Shown here piece by piece: positions 7,466-14,798 of a stretch of DNA of 45,329 bases. The stretch comes from Hydrogenophaga sp. (GTDB lineage Bacteria > Pseudomonadota > Gammaproteobacteria > Burkholderiales > Burkholderiaceae_C). Below the pieces are notes generated by a model. It saw only the letters and a program-made list of their open reading frames with translations, searched no databases and had not been told where the DNA came from. Position 1 is the first letter of the stretch; the number at the start of each line of letters is the position of its first letter. Made by a program: the position numbers and the translations under genes. The DNA lies in the NCBI GenBank assembly GCA_011391595.1, contig JAABQG010000028.1, positions 1 through 45,329 of the forward strand. The letters are read 5' to 3'.

Positions 7466-9120
7466 TGCGGGTTGTTTCCGGGTTCCAGCGCGCGCAGGCG
7501 TTCCACGTGGGCCAGCAGCGAACGGGCGGCGACTGGCCACATGCGGGGCGGCACGTCGTCATACGCGACGCGGACCCAGTCGTCCATCGTGCCTTCTGGG
7601 TCGGCCTGCAGGGCGGCAATGATCCTGGCCTCCCGCTTCAGGCGGTGCGCCTTGAGCCGGGCAATCGCCTGCTCGGCTTCGCCGATGGCGTAGCCGTGCG
7701 CGGGCAGGATGTAACCGATGTCGTGCTCGCCACACGCCGCACTGAGCGTGTCGAGCGAGTCGAGATAGGCGGTCATGTCTCCGTCGGGCGGGTCAATCAC
7801 GGTCGTGCTGCCATTGAGAATGTGGTCGCCGCTGAAAAGCAGCCCGTCTTCGAGCAGGACCAGGCAAAGGTGGTTGGCGGCATGACCTGGCGTGTGGATG
7901 ACCTTCAGGGTGTGGGCGCCTGCGCCTTCCGGTCCGGATCCTTGCAGCGCAAGGAGCTCCTGATCATTCAGCGTTCGATCAGGCGTGAATTCGCTGGCCT
8001 TGCGGGCCGTGGGGGCGGAGGGCAGGCCGACAATCGGCGGCCGCGGTTCACACAGCGCCTGTAGCGGCCTGGCGCCTGGCGAATGATCCGGGTGTGAGTG
8101 GGTGCAGACGATCAGGTGGATCTGCCCGCCTGCCGCGCGCCACAGGCGGTCGATGTGTTCGGCGTCCGCCGGGCCGGGGTCGATGGCGATGTAGCCGGTG
8201 TGGGGGTCGCCCACCAGGTAACTGTTGGTTCCGGGGCCGGTCATCACGCCGGGATTGGGCGCCGTCAGGCGCATCACGTTCCTGAGCAGGGGCACCGGTT
8301 GTTCGCATTGCCAGTCCAGGGTGTGCACGATCTGCCCGTCAGGGCTCACCAGTTCCAGCTCGCCATAGGGCGTCTCGTGCTCCATGTACCGTGCCTCCTT
8401 GCCCGCGAGCAGGCCGGCGCGCGGGCAACTGGTCCACAGCGGCTGCTCGTTGGCGGCGCAGGCCAGCAGAACGGCCTCGACGGTGGCAAACGCTTGCAAG
8501 CGCTCCAGCGTGCGGATGGTCGGGAAAATCATGAAGAACTGCCCCACCCGATGGCGCTCCAGCGCATTGGCCGGGCGCACCCAGACCGGCTCGAACTGTT
8601 CGGTTTCATCCGCCACCGGCATCTGGCCCTCGGGCATGTGGGCGACCAGGAATGGGACATCGAAGCGTCGCGGCAGGTCGCGGTCGGTGATCCAGTGGGC
8701 CAGCACGAAGACTTCGCTGGCCGCCAGCGTCAGTCCGCGCGCGGCGCACTGGGCCGCGAAGGGGGCTTTGCGGTCCAGCGCGGCCAGGTCATTGGCATCG
8801 GCCATGGAGCCATCGGGGCGCCGCGCGAGCAGGATGCCCAGTTCTTCAAAGCTCTCCCGGATCGCCGCGATCGCCTGCGTGAGGTGCAAATCACTTTGTG
8901 TGGCGCGTCGCGTGGCTTGTGAGTGTGCCGCGGCGTCCGCGGCGTCCACGCCCCCGCCCGGGAAGACGTAGGCCCCGGGCGCGAAGCTGGCCGTCATGGA
9001 GCGCCGCGTCATGAGCACTTCGATGCCCTGGGGCGTGTCGCGCAGCAACAGCACGGTGGCCGCGGGTCGAACGGGCGCGGGTTCGCGCTGCGGATGGAGG
9101 AGTTGGGTAGGTCTGACCAT
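7462..9120 (-). CDS. Nudix hydrolase - metallo-beta-lactamase-fold fusion protein
   Basis: A 552-residue two-domain protein. The N-terminal half is a Nudix domain: FVPGGG-like YVFPGGGVDAADAA and the helix AIRESFEELGI give a Nudix box with the REXXEE core. The C-terminal half (from about residue 260) is a metallo-beta-lactamase fold like LACTB2: HSHPDHSPGA binds zinc, with TPGHAANH, FSGDHIL and PAHGYAIG supplying later ligands. Nudix enzymes cleave X-linked nucleoside diphosphates or CoA esters; LACTB2-like domains cleave esters or RNA. The true substrate is not evident. I chose ATG at 9120; ATGs at 9129 and 9141 are alternatives without a Shine-Dalgarno site, and GATAAT lies seven bases before 9120. 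It overlaps the next gene by ATGA. Confidence 0.82.
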   Translation of the reverse strand: MVRPTQLLHPQREPAPVRPAATVLLLRDTPQGIEVLMTRRSMTASFAPGAYVFPGGGVDAADAAAHSQATRRATQSDLHLTQAIAAIRESFEELGILLARRPDGSMADANDLAALDRKAPFAAQCAARGLTLAASEVFVLAHWITDRDLPRRFDVPFLVAHMPEGQMPVADETEQFEPVWVRPANALERHRVGQFFMIFPTIRTLERLQAFATVEAVLLACAANEQPLWTSCPRAGLLAGKEARYMEHETPYGELELVSPDGQIVHTLDWQCEQPVPLLRNVMRLTAPNPGVMTGPGTNSYLVGDPHTGYIAIDPGPADAEHIDRLWRAAGGQIHLIVCTHSHPDHSPGARPLQALCEPRPPIVGLPSAPTARKASEFTPDRTLNDQELLALQGSGPEGAGAHTLKVIHTPGHAANHLCLVLLEDGLLFSGDHILNGSTTVIDPPDGDMTAYLDSLDTLSAACGEHDIGYILPAHGYAIGEAEQAIARLKAHRLKREARIIAALQADPEGTMDDWVRVAYDDVPPRMWPVAARSLLAHVERLRALEPGNNPQ

Positions 9121-9127
9121 GATCGCC

Positions 9128-9133
9128 ATTATC
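9128..9133 (-). promoter_or_regulatory. -10-like hexamer before the Nudix-MBL gene
   Basis: GATAAT on the minus strand ends seven bases before the ATG at 9120. No Shine-Dalgarno site is visible. If used, transcription would begin at or next to the start codon, and the ATGs at 9129 and 9141 would not be in the mRNA. Confidence 0.45.
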
Positions 9134-9178
9134 GGCAGCATTCGTGAACCGGTGTGCGGACCGCAGCCAGCGTCTCAT

Positions 9179-9199
9179 GCCGGCCCTCCTTGGGCCGGC
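9179..9199. repeat. Perfect 8-bp GC-rich hairpin between divergent genes
   Basis: GCCGGCCC at 9179-9186 pairs with GGGCCGGC at 9192-9199 across a TCCTT loop. It lies in the 236-base gap between the divergent Nudix-MBL gene and dapF. No T-run follows on either strand, so it is not a standard terminator. The rest of the gap shows no gene. Confidence 0.6.
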
Positions 9200-9344
9200 G
9201 TTCCTACGTGTTTTCCGCCTTGTCGGGCCGGAAGACCGCCAGACAATCCGCAGGACACCAGAAGAACCCGCATGCAAACCGCAGCATGGCGGGGATCATG
9301 CGTGCCGGCACGAATGTCGCTGTCTGAAAAGACGGGGATCAGAG

Positions 9345-9350
9345 GATAAT
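9345..9350 (+). promoter_or_regulatory. -10-like hexamer before dapF
   Basis: GATAAT ends six bases before the dapF ATG at 9357. The only purine-rich element (AGAGG, 9341-9345) sits about eleven bases from the ATG and overlaps this hexamer. Transcription from it would give a leaderless dapF mRNA. No clear -35 is seen. Confidence 0.45.
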
Positions 9351-9356
9351 TCTTTC

Positions 9357-10280
9357 ATGAAGATTCGGTTCACCAAAATGCAGGGCGCTGGCAACGACTT
9401 CGTCGTGCTTGATGAAACAGGCGGTCCTCTGAACCTCTCGACGGCGCAATACCGTTTTCTGGCCGACCGGCACTTCGGCGTGGGTGCCGACCAGATTCTG
9501 AGCGTGCGACCTGCACCCGATGGGCTGGCCGGGCAGGGGCTGGACTTCGAATACGTGATTCACAACGCCGACGGCGGCGAGGTTGAGCACTGCGGCAATG
9601 GTGCACGTTGCTTCGTGCGTTACGTGCGCGAAAAAGGCCTGACCGCCAAGGACAGCGTCAAGGTCAAGGTGGTGGGTGGCGTGCTCGAATTGCGCCAGAA
9701 CCCCGACGGCCGTGTCACGGTCGACATGGGCGCGCCGGTGTTCGAACTGACCCGTATTCCCTTCGATCCGGCCGGCCAAACTGCCCAGGCACGCGGCGGC
9801 TGGCAGGTCTGGCCGCTGGAATTTGAAGAGAATCAGGCTTATCCCAGCGTCGAAAGGTCAAAGTCTGCTTCAGTATCTGTAGCGGTCCTTTCCATGGGCA
9901 ACCCGCATGCGGTGCAGGTGGTGGACGATGTGGACACGGCCCCGGTGCTGACCCAGGGCGCACGCATCGAGCGCCACCCGGCCTTCCCGCGGCGGGTGAA
10001 CGCGGGCTTCATGCAGGTCGTGAGCCGTTCGCGCATCCGCCTGCGGGTCTTCGAGCGCGGCGCTGGCGAGACGCTGGCCTGTGGCACCGGCGCCTGCGCG
10101 GCCGTGGTCGCAGGTATCCGCCTGGGGCTGCTTGATCGGCGTGTGGACGTGGACACCCGCGGCGGGCAGTTGACCATTGAATGGGCTGGTGCGACAGGTG
10201 ACAACGCCGCGCCCGTGCTCATGACCGGGCCGGCCGCGACGGTTTTTGAAGGCGAAATTGAACTCCCGGAACTTAAATGA
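9357..10280 (+). CDS. dapF: Diaminopimelate epimerase
   Basis: DapF converts LL- to meso-diaminopimelate, which feeds lysine synthesis and, through MurE further down this window, peptidoglycan. The protein has about 307 residues. It begins [20 protein letters not shown], the family N-terminus. The two active-site cysteines lie in HCGNGARCF and [14 protein letters not shown]. Between them lies a somewhat longer loop (about residues 145-175) than in E. coli. ATG at 9357 is chosen because the family motif begins there; an upstream extension in the same frame has no resemblance to the family. The stop overlaps the next ATG (ATGA), so it is coupled to the DUF484 gene and probably xerC. Confidence 0.95.
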   Translation: MKIRFTKMQGAGNDFVVLDETGGPLNLSTAQYRFLADRHFGVGADQILSVRPAPDGLAGQGLDFEYVIHNADGGEVEHCGNGARCFVRYVREKGLTAKDSVKVKVVGGVLELRQNPDGRVTVDMGAPVFELTRIPFDPAGQTAQARGGWQVWPLEFEENQAYPSVERSKSASVSVAVLSMGNPHAVQVVDDVDTAPVLTQGARIERHPAFPRRVNAGFMQVVSRSRIRLRVFERGAGETLACGTGACAAVVAGIRLGLLDRRVDVDTRGGQLTIEWAGATGDNAAPVLMTGPAATVFEGEIELPELK

Positions 10281-10966
10281 ACACATCGATGAACACTCCT
10301 GCCATGAATCCCATCACTGAAGACGACATTGCTGATTTTTTGCTGAACACACCGGATTTCTTTGGGCGCCATGCAGAACTGCTCTCCGCGGTTTTGCTGA
10401 CCAGTCCGCATGGCAACCGTGCCGTGAGCCTGCAGGAGCGCCAGGCGGAAATGCTGCGCGAAAAGATCAAGACGCTCGAACACCGGGTCATGGACATGAT
10501 CCGGCACGGCAACGAGAACATGATCATTGCCGACCGCCTGCAACGCTGGGCGCGCAGCCTGTTCCTGGCAACCGCTCCCCAGGAACTCCCCGCCATCATG
10601 GTCGAGGGCCTGCGGACCGAGTTCATGGTGCCGCAGGTCGCAATCAAGGTTTGGGGTGTAGCCGATGCGTTCTGCGGTGAGCCATTCGCGCTGGGCGTGA
10701 GCAGCGACGTCAAGAGCCTGGCTTCGTCGCTGATGGCGCCGTACTGTGGTGCGAATGCGGGATTCGAGGCCGTGGGTTGGCTGCCGGACCCGGCCGCGGT
10801 TGCTTCCGTGGCGCTGATTGCGTTACGCCTGGACGCGGCACCCCAGGCTTTCGGGATGATGGTGCTGGCGTCGCCTGATTCGCAGCGCTTTCATGCGGGA
10901 ATGGGGACGGATTTTCTTGAGCGCATGGCTGAAATGGGCAGCGCCGCGTTGTCCCGACTGCGCTAG
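10277..10966 (+). CDS. DUF484 family protein
   Basis: A 229-residue DUF484 protein. Its N-terminal motif [20 protein letters not shown] and the following helix with [15 protein letters not shown] are typical of the family, which is related to GAF-like domains and is usually found between dapF and xerC in proteobacteria. No reaction is known for it. A predicted coiled helix (about residues 50-80) links the N-terminal part to the GAF-like C-terminal half. The start at 10277 overlaps the dapF stop by four bases. An internal ATG at 10289 or 10304 is possible but lacks a better ribosome site. Confidence 0.85.
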   Translation: MNTSMNTPAMNPITEDDIADFLLNTPDFFGRHAELLSAVLLTSPHGNRAVSLQERQAEMLREKIKTLEHRVMDMIRHGNENMIIADRLQRWARSLFLATAPQELPAIMVEGLRTEFMVPQVAIKVWGVADAFCGEPFALGVSSDVKSLASSLMAPYCGANAGFEAVGWLPDPAAVASVALIALRLDAAPQAFGMMVLASPDSQRFHAGMGTDFLERMAEMGSAALSRLR

Positions 10967-11002
10967 AAGAAAAGGGTACCGGATCGCCGACGCCTGAACC
11001 GC

Positions 11003-12034
11003 ATGAAGCCAGTTGCAATCAGGGCTGACGGCGACGGGATCTTTCCCCCGGTGTCGCCGCTGGTCGAGCGTTATCTCGAGCATGTGCGCGTGGAAAAACG
11101 GCTGGCCCGGCGAACCGTCGAGCTGTACCAGCTGGATCTCGTCAAGCTCTCGACCCAGGCGGCGCAGGCCAAGCTTGGGCTGACGGATGTTCAGAACCAC
11201 CACATCCGCCGCTGGGTGGCGCAGATGCACAGTGGCGGGCGTAGCGGGCGCGGCATTGCGCTGATCCTGTCGGGCTGGCGCGGTTTCTACAGCTGGCTGG
11301 GGCGCGAGGGACTGGTTTCCAGCAATCCCGTTCAGGACGTTCGTGCGCCACGCGCGGCGCGACTCCTGCCCAAGGCGCTGGGCGTGGAAGATGCCGTGCA
11401 ACTGGCCAGCCACCATCAGGAAGACGCGGATCCGTGGCTGGAAGCGCGGGACGCGGCCATGGTCGAGTTGCTGTACGGTTGCGGGCTGCGCGTGGGTGAG
11501 CTTGTGGGGCTGGATGTGACGGCCAGCGCTGCCGGCGAGAAGAGCGGCCGAGGCTGGATCGACCTTCAGGCCGCGGAGGTCCATGTACAGGGCAAGGGGG
11601 GCAAGCGGCGCACCGTGCCGGTGGGGCGTGCGGCGCTTGCGGCACTGGAGCGCTGGCTGACCCTGCGTGGCCAGTCCGGGGCGGGCGGAGCGCAAGGTAG
11701 GGACGCGTCCGGCGCCAGCACCGGGCAACAGGCAGCGCTTTTTCAGGGCCGCCGGGGGACACGGCTCAGCGCGCAATCGATCTGGCAGCGCCTGAAGCGC
11801 CGCAGCCAGCTGGCCGGGCTTGCCACACCGGTTCACCCGCACATGCTGCGCCACTCGTTTGCCAGCCACCTGCTGCAGTCCAGCAGCGACCTCCGTGCGG
11901 TCCAGGAACTCCTGGGACACGCCAGCATCACCAGCACGCAGGTCTATACGCGGCTGGATTTCCAGCATCTTGCCCGTGCCTATGACGCGGCACACCCGCG
12001 AGCCAGGACCCGGGGCGGCGGTTCGGGTTCCTGA
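11003..12034 (+). CDS. xerC: Tyrosine recombinase XerC
   Basis: XerC works with XerD at the dif site to resolve chromosome dimers at division. The 343-residue protein has an N-terminal SAM-like core-binding domain (VERYLEHVRVEKRLARRTVE) and a C-terminal catalytic domain. Catalytic residues are visible: Arg in YGCGLRVGELVGL, Lys in QGKGGKRRTVPV, HMLRHSFASHLL, LGHASITS and the nucleophile Tyr in TQVYTRLD. It is longer than E. coli XerC (298), partly through a Gly/Ala/Ser-rich loop at about residues 227-245. The family member (XerC rather than XerD) is inferred from its place after dapF and DUF484. The gene starts 36 bases after the DUF484 stop. Confidence 0.92.
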   Translation: MKPVAIRADGDGIFPPVSPLVERYLEHVRVEKRLARRTVELYQLDLVKLSTQAAQAKLGLTDVQNHHIRRWVAQMHSGGRSGRGIALILSGWRGFYSWLGREGLVSSNPVQDVRAPRAARLLPKALGVEDAVQLASHHQEDADPWLEARDAAMVELLYGCGLRVGELVGLDVTASAAGEKSGRGWIDLQAAEVHVQGKGGKRRTVPVGRAALAALERWLTLRGQSGAGGAQGRDASGASTGQQAALFQGRRGTRLSAQSIWQRLKRRSQLAGLATPVHPHMLRHSFASHLLQSSSDLRAVQELLGHASITSTQVYTRLDFQHLARAYDAAHPRARTRGGGSGS

Positions 12035-12078
12035 GGCGTCCGGCATCGACTCAATTCAGTAGCGTGGCTGGAAGCGCC

Positions 12079-12084
12079 GACAAT
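12079..12084 (+). promoter_or_regulatory. -10-like hexamer before rlmI
   Basis: GACAAT ends seven bases before the rlmI ATG. A weak -35 candidate TTCAGT (12055-12060) lies 18 bases upstream. No Shine-Dalgarno site is seen at 12085-12091. Confidence 0.4.
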
Positions 12085-12091
12085 AGCCCGC

Positions 12092-13300
12092 ATGAAAACG
12101 ATTCGACTTCGGGAGGGCAAGGAGCGCTCCCTGCTGCGCCGCCATCCCTGGATTTTTGACTCGGCCATCGCGCGCGGAGGTGCCGATGCGGGCGAGACCG
12201 TGAAAGTGGAGTCCAGCGGCGGCCAATTCCTGGCCTGGGCGTCCTTCAGCCCGAGTTCGAAAATCCGCGCGCGGGCCTGGAGTTTCGACGAGTCGCAGCG
12301 CATAGACGCAGCATTCTTGAACGCCCTGATCGAGCGCGCCATCCGGACCCGGACCTGCTTTGACATCCGCAGCGACGGGCTGCGCCTGATCCACGGTGAG
12401 TCGGACGGGTTGCCCGGGCTGATCGTCGACCGGTATGCCGACACGCTGGTGGCGCAGTTCCTGGCGGCCGGGGTGGAACGCTGGAAGGACGTGATTGCCG
12501 ACGCCTTGCTCCGGGCGACTGGACTCACGCTGTTGTACGAGCGGTCGGACGCCCAGGTCCGGGCGCTCGAAGGCCTGCCTGAGGCCACCGGCTGGTTGCG
12601 CGGCATCCGAACGGGCGGGGCGCCTGCGCCACCGACCGAGATCACCATCCGCGAGCACGACTGGCGCCTGACGCTGGACATCGACACCGGCCACAAGACC
12701 GGCTTTTACCTCGATCAGCGCGACAGTCGCCAGCGGTTTGCCGAGCACGCGCGCCACCGCAGGTTCCCGCGGGTGCTCAATTGTTACTGCTACACCGGCG
12801 GCTTCACCGTGGCGGCGCTGGCTGGAGGGGCCGGGCATGTGACCTCCATCGACTCGTCCGGTCCTGCGCTGGAGCGGGCGCGCGCCAACGTGGCACTCAA
12901 CGGTTTCGACGCGTCGCGCACCACCTTCATGGACGCGGACGTGAACGCCTCGATGCGCGCCTTCATCGAAGCCGGGCAGACCTTTGATGCCATCATCCTG
13001 GACCCCCCGAAGTTCGCGCCCACGGCGGCCCACGCCGAGCGCGCCGCGCGCGCCTACAAGGACATCAACCGGCTGGCCTTCAAGCTGCTGGTGCCCGGCG
13101 GTGAGTTGTTTACCTACTCGTGCTCGGGCGGCATCAGCGCCGACCTGTTTCACAAGATCGTGGCTTCCGCCGGCATTGACGCGGGTGTGGAGGGCTGCAT
13201 CAGCGAGCGGCTGCAGGGCGCGCCCGACCACCCCATGACCATTCATTTCCCCGAGGGCGAGTATCTGAAGGGGCTGGTCGTGGTCAAAAAGCCGGCTTGA
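12092..13300 (+). CDS. rlmI: 23S rRNA (cytosine-C5) methyltransferase, RlmI type
   Basis: A 402-residue class I SAM-dependent methyltransferase. An N-terminal PUA domain (SLLRRHPWIFDSAI; GRRH-like) is followed by an EEHEE-type linker with LIHGESDGLPGLIVDRY, then the Rossmann catalytic domain: SAM-binding LNCYCYTGGFTVAALA, VTSIDSSGPALERA, and the catalytic-site motifs DAIILDPPKFA and FTYSCSGGIS, whose Cys is the candidate catalytic residue. RlmI in E. coli methylates C1962 of 23S rRNA, and the length (396 there) matches. It is 57 bases downstream of xerC and seems to have its own promoter. Confidence 0.88.
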   Translation: MKTIRLREGKERSLLRRHPWIFDSAIARGGADAGETVKVESSGGQFLAWASFSPSSKIRARAWSFDESQRIDAAFLNALIERAIRTRTCFDIRSDGLRLIHGESDGLPGLIVDRYADTLVAQFLAAGVERWKDVIADALLRATGLTLLYERSDAQVRALEGLPEATGWLRGIRTGGAPAPPTEITIREHDWRLTLDIDTGHKTGFYLDQRDSRQRFAEHARHRRFPRVLNCYCYTGGFTVAALAGGAGHVTSIDSSGPALERARANVALNGFDASRTTFMDADVNASMRAFIEAGQTFDAIILDPPKFAPTAAHAERAARAYKDINRLAFKLLVPGGELFTYSCSGGISADLFHKIVASAGIDAGVEGCISERLQGAPDHPMTIHFPEGEYLKGLVVVKKPA

Positions 13301-13351
13301 GCTTTTTTTTGAACGAAAATGGCATCTACCCATCGTCGGATGGACATTCTT

Positions 13352-13370
13352 AGCTACTGAATAAGTAGCT
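13352..13370. repeat. AT-rich inverted repeat after rlmI
   Basis: AGCTACT (13352-13358) and AGTAGCT (13364-13370) form a 7-bp stem with a GAATA loop, followed by TTTT. It lies in the 185-base gap between rlmI and the COG0523 gene. It may act as a weak terminator. AGCTACT-type repeats of this kind are my recollection of common intergenic elements in Comamonadaceae, not something shown here. Confidence 0.5.
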
Positions 13371-13485
13371 TTTACAAGGACTTGACAAGCCCTGTAAAGT
13401 GGTCTGGCGACGCGCAGGGCTCACACTAGGGCCGCTACACTCCCCCAACTTCGCGGTCACCCGGCCGCAATCGCAGGTTTCATCC

Positions 13486-14547
13486 ATGAGTCTCATTCCC
13501 GCCACCATCCTCACCGGCTTCCTGGGTTCCGGCAAGACGACTTTGCTCAAGCGCGTGCTCACCGAGGCGCATGGCCAGAAGATCGCCGTGATCGAGAACG
13601 AGTTTGGCGAGGAAAACATTGACAACGACATCCTGGTCGCCGACACGAACGAGCAGATCATCCAGATGAGCAATGGCTGCATCTGCTGCACGATCCGCGA
13701 GGATCTGCGGGCCACCTTGCAGGACCTGGCCCAGAAAAAGCGCAAGGGCGAGCTGAACTTTGACCGCGTTGTGATCGAAACCACCGGCCTGGCCGACCCC
13801 GGCCCGGTCGCTCAGACTTTCTTCATGGACGACGAGATTGCCGAGAGCTTCCTGCTGGACTCCATCCTGACGCTGGTGGATGCCAAGCACGCAGCGCAGC
13901 AGTTGAACGACCGCCAGGAAGCGCGACGCCAGGTGGGCTTCGCCGACCAGATTTTCATCAGCAAGGCCGATCTGGTTTCGAAAGACGAGCTGGAAGCGCT
14001 GATGCACCGACTGCGACACATGAATCCGCGCGCACCGCAGAAAGTGGTGCACTTCGGCGAGGTGGCCCTGTCAGAGGTGTTCGACCTGCGCGGCTTCAAC
14101 CTGAACGCCAAGCTCGACATCGACCCGGACTTCCTGAAGGACGAGGAGCGCGATCACAGTCATCACGACCCTGCGCACGATGCGCACTGTGATCATCCGT
14201 CTCACGCCCATGACCCGGCATCGGGTGCTGGCCACCATCACCACCACGATGATGATGTGAAGAGCTTTGTGTTCCGCAGCGATCGGGCCTTTGATCCGGC
14301 AAAGCTTGAGGATTTCCTCGGCGCGATCGTGAATATCTATGGGCCGCGCATGCTGCGCTACAAAGGCGTCCTGAACATGAACGGTACCGACCGGAAAGTG
14401 ATCTTCCAGGGGGTGCATCAGCTCATGGGCAGCGATCTGGGTCCGAAATGGGCTGACGGCGAGACAAAAACCAGCAAGATGGTGTTCATCGGCATTGATC
14501 TGCCCAAGGACATCCTTTTGCAGGGGCTCGAACAGAGTCTGGTTTGA
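13486..14547 (+). CDS. COG0523 (CobW/YjiA/ZigA-type) GTPase with His-rich metal loop
   Basis: A 353-residue G3E-family P-loop GTPase, a likely metallochaperone for zinc. The N-terminus TILTGFLGSGKTTLLKRVL is the Walker A motif, EFGEENIDNDIL follows, and MSNGCICCTIREDL contains the CxCC metal-binding motif. ETTGLADPGPV is the Walker B region and SKADLV the base-recognition motif. A His/Asp-rich stretch of about 35 residues (residues 223-258, with SHHDPAHDAHCDHP and GHHHHHDDD) precedes the CobW C-terminal domain. ATG at 13486 is chosen since the P-loop motif begins eight residues later. It lies directly upstream of a DksA that lacks zinc ligands. I found no convincing Zur palindrome upstream. 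Confidence 0.87.
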   Translation: MSLIPATILTGFLGSGKTTLLKRVLTEAHGQKIAVIENEFGEENIDNDILVADTNEQIIQMSNGCICCTIREDLRATLQDLAQKKRKGELNFDRVVIETTGLADPGPVAQTFFMDDEIAESFLLDSILTLVDAKHAAQQLNDRQEARRQVGFADQIFISKADLVSKDELEALMHRLRHMNPRAPQKVVHFGEVALSEVFDLRGFNLNAKLDIDPDFLKDEERDHSHHDPAHDAHCDHPSHAHDPASGAGHHHHHDDDVKSFVFRSDRAFDPAKLEDFLGAIVNIYGPRMLRYKGVLNMNGTDRKVIFQGVHQLMGSDLGPKWADGETKTSKMVFIGIDLPKDILLQGLEQSLV

Positions 14548-14628
14548 GGCTGATCATCTGATTTGAAGCGGAAGGCTCCATGTTTGTCTCGATTCTGCAA
14601 CTGATGGGAATGGCTTTCGGCAAGCCGA

Positions 14629-14667
14629 TACAATCGCGCCCCGGACCAGACTCGCCGTCTGACCCGG
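14629..14667 (+). promoter_or_regulatory. Possible promoter and leader hairpin of dksA
   Basis: TACAAT at 14629-14634 could be a -10 hexamer giving a start near 14641. The transcript would open with a hairpin: CCGG (14641-14644) and CAGAC (14647-14651) pair with GTCTG (14657-14661) and CCGG (14664-14667) around a TCGCC loop. A leader of about 160 bases would then precede the chosen TTG start. No -35 element is clear. Confidence 0.35.
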
Positions 14668-14798
14668 ACGACAAGCCCTCGAAGGTCCATAACAAGGGTA
14701 TAAACCGCCAGATAGAAATCCGGGTTTTGACGGATCAGAGTCAGGCTGCTGGTACGTTTTCGAACAAAGCGTCTACCAGCTCATCGAGGAGACAGGAA

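Noticed and set aside
9144..9356. In-frame upstream extension of dapF
   Set aside because: Its residues do not resemble DapF, and the conserved family N-terminus begins at 9357.
13301..13485. Zur-type palindrome before the COG0523 gene
   Set aside because: I looked for a GTTATA-N-TATAAC-like site; only the AGCTACT inverted repeat and a lone TTGACA at 13382 are present, with no matching -10 at a normal distance.
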